From assembly GCA_934256705.1 (NCBI GenBank), contig CAKQPF010000094.1, positions 1-9,341 on the forward strand: a stretch of 9,341 nt of DNA, given 5' to 3'. Each line of letters starts with the position of its first letter. Position 1 is the first letter of the stretch. The notes below the pieces were generated by a model. The model was not told the origin of the DNA. It saw only the letters and a program-made list of their open reading frames with translations, and made no database searches. Made by a program: the position numbers and the translations under genes. The stretch comes from an uncultured Prevotella sp. (GTDB taxonomy: Bacteria > Bacteroidota > Bacteroidia > Bacteroidales > Bacteroidaceae). Of this stretch, positions 6,427-9,341 are shown in pieces.

Positions 6427-7311
6427 ATGCCAGACAAGTCTCTCAGATTTGCTTTTTTCGGCAATGAATATCAGGCGAAGAAAAGTGCTACAATGCAGAA
6501 AATGGTGGCTTTGCTGCGACAGCGCGGAGCACATATTTGCATAGACCGACCTTACTATGTCTTTCTTACCAAGGTGCTGAATCTCGATATTGACGTGAAT
6601 GAAGTCTTTGACGGAGATGATTTTTCTGCCGACTTTGCCGTCTCTATGGGTGGCGACGGCACTCTGCTGCGCACGGCTTCGCGCATCGGTGCGAAGAACA
6701 TCCCGATTATCGGCGTCAATGTGGGAAGGCTTGGCTTCCTGGCTGATGTCAATCCCGTGGAACTGGAGTTTGCCGTCTCTGCCATTTATGCTTGCGACTA
6801 CAAGGTGGATTCGCATTCCGTACTGCGTATTGACGTGGATGGCAAGGAACTGAACACCGTTCCTTTTGCCATAAACGACGTGGCATTGCTAAAGCGCGAC
6901 ACGGCCTCAATGATTTCCGTACGTGCTAGTGTGGATGGGGAATATCTCATGACTTATCAGGCTGACGGACTAATAGTGACCACCCCGATGGGTTCTACGG
7001 CATATTCCCTGAGTAATGGTGGTCCGATCATTGCGCCGGGAGCGGGCATTCTTTGCCTTACACCTGTGGCACCGCATAGCCTTAATGTGCGGCCTATCGT
7101 CGTAACTGACGATTCTGTCATCACTCTTAATGTGGAAAGTCGTAGCCATACCTTCCTCGTCGCTGTCGATGGACGCTCGGTAAGCCTTCCGGAAGGCACG
7201 CTCATCACTATCAGCAAGGCTCAGCATACCGTGAAAGTGGTGCGCTATAGCGGTCGTTCCTATTTCTCCACTCTGAGAGAAAAGATGATGTGGGGCTTGG
7301 ATCAGCGATAA
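6427..7311 (+). CDS. nadK: NAD kinase
   Basis: NAD kinase phosphorylates NAD+ at the adenosine 2'-OH using ATP or polyphosphate and is the sole usual source of NADP+. The 294-residue protein has the family signature GGDGTLLRTA (75-84, with the catalytic Asp77), GVNVGRLGFLADV (96-108), the NAD-binding Asn150-Asp151 pair in AINDVAL, TPMGSTAYSLSNGGP (186-200), NVRPIVV (220-226) and VDGR (247-250). Length and motif order are normal. The chosen ATG gives the standard short lead into the first beta strand (LRFAFFGN). A purine tract AAAGGAA lies about 14 bases upstream, too far to be a strong ribosome site, as is usual in this phylum. It is transcribed away from the DJ-1 operon, and its 3' side carries the hairpin element also seen after the ABC gene. 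Confidence 0.97.
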   Translation: MPDKSLRFAFFGNEYQAKKSATMQKMVALLRQRGAHICIDRPYYVFLTKVLNLDIDVNEVFDGDDFSADFAVSMGGDGTLLRTASRIGAKNIPIIGVNVGRLGFLADVNPVELEFAVSAIYACDYKVDSHSVLRIDVDGKELNTVPFAINDVALLKRDTASMISVRASVDGEYLMTYQADGLIVTTPMGSTAYSLSNGGPIIAPGAGILCLTPVAPHSLNVRPIVVTDDSVITLNVESRSHTFLVAVDGRSVSLPEGTLITISKAQHTVKVVRYSGRSYFSTLREKMMWGLDQR

Positions 7312-7330
7312 GCCACGCTTGCCCCCTGGT

Positions 7331-7376
7331 CCGCCCCTGTGTCCGCCACTGTGTCTGCCGCGTTACCGGCAGATAT
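7331..7376 (+). repeat. Hairpin element, copy 1, downstream of NAD kinase
   Basis: TCTGCCG (7354-7360), loop CGTTAC (7361-7366) and CGGCAGA (7367-7373) form a perfect 7-bp stem. Flanking GTG (7351-7353) and TAT (7374-7376) can add three pairs, two of them G-U, but only in RNA read from the plus strand. The left flank CCGCCACTGTG (7343-7353) and right flank TAT are identical in copy 2. The left flank is itself duplicated with period 12: CCGCCCCTGTGTC at 7331-7343, then CCGCCACTGTGTC at 7343-7355. The stem starts 39 nt after the NAD kinase stop codon. No U tract follows, so it is not a simple intrinsic terminator. Confidence 0.75.
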
Positions 7377-7396
7377 AAGCAAGTCCCAGCAAGGCG

Positions 7397-7404
7397 CCCC
7401 CCCC
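7397..7404 (+). repeat. Run of eight C
   Basis: Eight consecutive C stand between the hairpin element and the heptamer array, about 95 bp before the ABC transporter start. Such runs change length by slippage. It is outside any reading frame I accept, so any effect would be on the leader or promoter spacing. Confidence 0.6.
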
Positions 7405-7512
7405 ATTATGAATTATGCATTATGAATTATGCATTATGAATTCTGCATTATGAATTCTGCATTATGCATTATGAATTCTGAATTATGCATTATGAATTAT
7501 GAATTCTGAATT
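7405..7512 (+). repeat. Heptanucleotide tandem array, 15 units plus 3 bases
   Basis: The 108 bases divide exactly into 15 heptamers of the form ATT(A/C)TG(A/C), plus a final ATT. Eleven units contain ATTATG and four contain ATTCTG. Unit 14 supplies the ATG of the ABC transporter (7499-7501), and unit 15 plus the tail encode its first residues (MNSEL). Seven is not a multiple of three, so the ATGs in successive units fall in rotating frames. Those checked stop quickly, for example the frame from 7492 ends at TGA 7507-7509. Confidence 0.85.
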
Positions 7513-9154
7513 AAAAAACTACCCCTCCAGCCAGATATTGAAATGGCTTTGGCATTCATGGAAAGGCAATCGCTTTCAGGCTTTCCTCAATGCAGTAATC
7601 GGATTGCTGCAGGTGGGGGTGAGTCTGTCTATGGTTTGGGCGATTAAAAGAGCCATTGACATCGCTTCCCATACCCGGGAGGGCGATGTGGTGACTGCCG
7701 TCATAGTGATGGGAGCACTGATATTGTGCGAGTTCTTCCTCAGTATGGCTGCCGTATGGGTGCGCAGTATCCTCGGTGTCAAGGCACAGAACCGTATGCA
7801 AAGGCAGATGCTCGCACGTATCTTGCGCTCCGAATGGAATGGCAAGGAAAACCTGCACAGTGGTGATGTCGTCAATAGACTTGAGTCGGATGTCAGTCAG
7901 GTGGTCAGTTTTCTTACCGAGACACTGCCGAGTGCGCTCTCTGTCCTGGCAATGTTTCTTGGCGCTTTCGCATATCTTTATCTCATGGACCATTATCTTG
8001 CTCTCGCTATCGTGGCGATGATTCCGGTTTTTGCAGCCTTAAGCAAACTATATATCCGCAAGATGCGCCAACTGTCCCGTGAGGTAAGGGCTTCTGACAG
8101 TAGAGTGCAGAGCATTCTTCAGGAGACTGTGCAGAATCGTGTGCTCGTAAAGACATTGGAAGGCGAGGAACTGATGGTCGATAAACTGGATGACCAGCAT
8201 ACGGAATTGCAGAACAAAGTGGTCCGACGCACGAAGTTCTCTTTGTTCTCTCGCTTTATTCTCAATTTCGGATTTGCTCTCGGTTACCTCCTTGCCTTCG
8301 GTTGGAGCGCATTGCGTATGTCTGCAGGAACGCTTTCTTTTGGTGGGATGACGGCTTTCCTCCAGCTCGTAAGCAAGATTCAGAACCCTGCACGGAATCT
8401 TATGAAACTGGCTCCCGCCTTCGTTTCAGTCTTTACTGCAGCGGAAAGATTGATGCTTCTGGAGGAAACTCCTGTCGAAATGCAGGGCGAAAGCCATGAG
8501 ATGAAGGCACCATGTGGCATCATCCTCGATAACATCACTTATGCCTATAGCGATAATAAGGAACATCCTGTGGTCAGAAATCTCTCTTTCGATTTCCGAC
8601 CTGGTCAATGTACCGCCGTTCTTGGTGAGACCGGAGCCGGTAAGACCACTATTATCCGACTCATTCAAGCCCTTCTTCGTCCCGACTCAGGTAATGTATA
8701 TATATATAATAAGGTGGAAAAAGTGCCGGTATCGCCTCTCACTCGCTGTAATATAGTTTACGTTCCACAAGGAAACACGCTCCTTAGCGGCACTATTCGT
8801 GACAATCTGCTCATGGCAAATGAAAATGCTACGGAGGAAGAAATGCGTGAAGCGTTGTCTCTTTCATGTGCCGAATTTGTATATTCTCTTCCGGAAGGGC
8901 TCGATACGGTCTGCTCTGAGCAGGGTGGGGGACTGAGTGAAGGTCAATCGCAGCGCATTTGCATCGCGAGAGCCTTGCTCCGCAATCGCAGCATCCTCCT
9001 CTTCGATGAGGCAACGAGTGCTCTTGACCCACAGACAGAGCAGACTTTGCTCCATAATATCTTGGCTAAAAGTCAGCATACCGTCATCTTTATCACCCAT
9101 CGCCCAGCCGTAGTGGATTATTGTTCCGCTGTCCTTAGGGTCCAAAAACTGTGA
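7499..9154 (+). CDS. ABC exporter half-transporter (fused membrane and ATP-binding domains)
   Basis: This 551-residue protein has an N-terminal membrane domain (about residues 1-320, hydrophobic stretches near 27-50, 65-88, 140-162, 165-182 and 250-272) fused to an ATPase domain. It would act as a dimer in the inner membrane to export a substrate I cannot predict. The ATPase carries Walker A GETGAGKTT (376-384, Lys382), Q-loop YVPQ (Gln424), signature LSEGQSQRICIARALL (479-494; Glu replaces the usual second Gly), Walker B SILLFDEATSALD (498-510, Asp503, Glu504) and H-loop FITHRP (His534). The start lies inside the heptamer array. ATG 7499 is the first in-frame ATG, since an in-frame TGA lies at 7493-7495, and no Shine-Dalgarno sequence is visible. 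An in-frame TTG at 7538-7540 is a possible later start. No partner gene is adjacent, so a homodimer is likely. Confidence 0.94.
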   Translation: MNSELKNYPSSQILKWLWHSWKGNRFQAFLNAVIGLLQVGVSLSMVWAIKRAIDIASHTREGDVVTAVIVMGALILCEFFLSMAAVWVRSILGVKAQNRMQRQMLARILRSEWNGKENLHSGDVVNRLESDVSQVVSFLTETLPSALSVLAMFLGAFAYLYLMDHYLALAIVAMIPVFAALSKLYIRKMRQLSREVRASDSRVQSILQETVQNRVLVKTLEGEELMVDKLDDQHTELQNKVVRRTKFSLFSRFILNFGFALGYLLAFGWSALRMSAGTLSFGGMTAFLQLVSKIQNPARNLMKLAPAFVSVFTAAERLMLLEETPVEMQGESHEMKAPCGIILDNITYAYSDNKEHPVVRNLSFDFRPGQCTAVLGETGAGKTTIIRLIQALLRPDSGNVYIYNKVEKVPVSPLTRCNIVYVPQGNTLLSGTIRDNLLMANENATEEEMREALSLSCAEFVYSLPEGLDTVCSEQGGGLSEGQSQRICIARALLRNRSILLFDEATSALDPQTEQTLLHNILAKSQHTVIFITHRPAVVDYCSAVLRVQKL

Positions 9155-9183
9155 TTCCCCTTTCCTTTTCCCAAAAGCGGAGC

Positions 9184-9217
9184 CCGCCACTGTGTCGGGC
9201 GCGTTACCGCCCGATAT
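9184..9217 (+). repeat. Hairpin element, copy 2, downstream of the ABC transporter
   Basis: TCGGGCG (9195-9201), loop CGTTAC (9202-9207) and CGCCCGA (9208-9214) form a perfect 7-bp stem, extendable by GTG (9192-9194) with TAT (9215-9217) in plus-strand RNA. The left flank CCGCCACTGTG, the loop and the right flank match copy 1 (7343-7376). The stem differs at two base pairs, and both differences are compensated. It begins about 37 nt after the ABC stop codon. A TTTTT at 9225-9229 follows after a gap of about 7 bases, so a terminator role is possible but not classic. Confidence 0.75.
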
Positions 9218-9301
9218 TCCCCCGTTTTTCGCCTTTTCTCTTGACGTAAATCAACGAAACCACTAAAATTGCACATTTCCCGAAAAAAAATCCCGAAAAG
9301 T

Positions 9302-9332
9302 TTTGCCAGTTCGGGAAAAAGCAGTACCTTTG
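9302..9332 (+). promoter_or_regulatory. Bacteroidetes-type promoter for a gene beyond the window
   Basis: TTTG (9302-9305), a 19-base spacer and TACCTTTG (9325-9332) match the Bacteroidetes -33/-7 consensus with ideal spacing. Transcription would begin near 9339 and run out of the window. TCCCGAA stands at 9278-9284 and 9291-9297 and, inverted, as TTCGGGA at 9310-9316. The last two arms bracket the -33 box with a 12-base gap, an operator-like arrangement. Confidence 0.75.
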
Positions 9333-9341
9333 CACTCGCTT

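Noticed and set aside
6294..6464. N-terminal extension of the DJ-1-like protein
   Set aside because: The frame is open but the residues are low-complexity, the stretch contains the promoter candidate and overlaps the nadK start, and the family fold begins at the ATG 6291-6293.
1311..7512. CRISPR array
   Set aside because: The only arrays are heptamers without spacers and paired short repeats; no regular 25-40 bp repeats with unique spacers and no cas genes.

Overview
The window looks like chromosomal DNA from a Bacteroidales bacterium, most likely a Prevotella-type organism. Three promoter candidates match the Bacteroidetes pattern (TTTG, about 19 bp, TAnnTTTG). Start codons mostly lack a strong Shine-Dalgarno sequence, and the encoded proteins have a Bacteroidetes look. 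The genus is an inference from style, not from a marker gene.

Layout. (1) Positions 1-1298 (+) hold the 3' end of an RHS/YD-repeat polymorphic toxin whose variable tip carries an HExxH zinc-peptidase motif, probably of the M91/NleD-like type. It overlaps by 4 bp a small lipoprotein gene that is the likely immunity gene. Both are AT-rich compared with the rest of the window, as expected for an exchangeable toxin-immunity cassette. (2) Positions 1299-2081 are a gene-free, repeat-rich spacer. It contains a cluster of short hairpins with a 19-bp direct repeat, a 248-bp MITE-like element with 13-bp terminal inverted repeats and an 8-bp target duplication, a run of five GGGG tracts, and a stem-loop that may end transcription of the minus-strand operon. 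(3) Positions 2082-6293 (-) are a tightly packed set read right to left: DJ-1/PfpI family protein, ispD, recG, and a TrmH/SpoU-family RNA methyltransferase. Spacings are 4 bp, a 4-bp ATGA overlap and 33 bp, so one transcript is likely. (4) Positions 6294-6426 hold two oppositely directed promoter candidates whose -7 boxes nearly abut, so the two should compete for polymerase. (5) Positions 6427-7311 (+) are NAD kinase. (6) Positions 7312-7512 hold a hairpin element, an 8-base C run and a 15-unit heptanucleotide array that contains the start codon of the next gene. (7) Positions 7499-9154 (+) are an ABC exporter half-transporter. (8) Positions 9155-9341 hold a second copy of the hairpin element and a well-formed promoter for a gene beyond the window.

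The most unusual observations are: the two hairpin elements placed about 37-39 nt after two different stop codons, with identical loops and flanks and compensatory base changes in the stems; the heptamer array that supplies a start codon; and the compact MITE with intact target duplication. The housekeeping genes show no defect that I can see.
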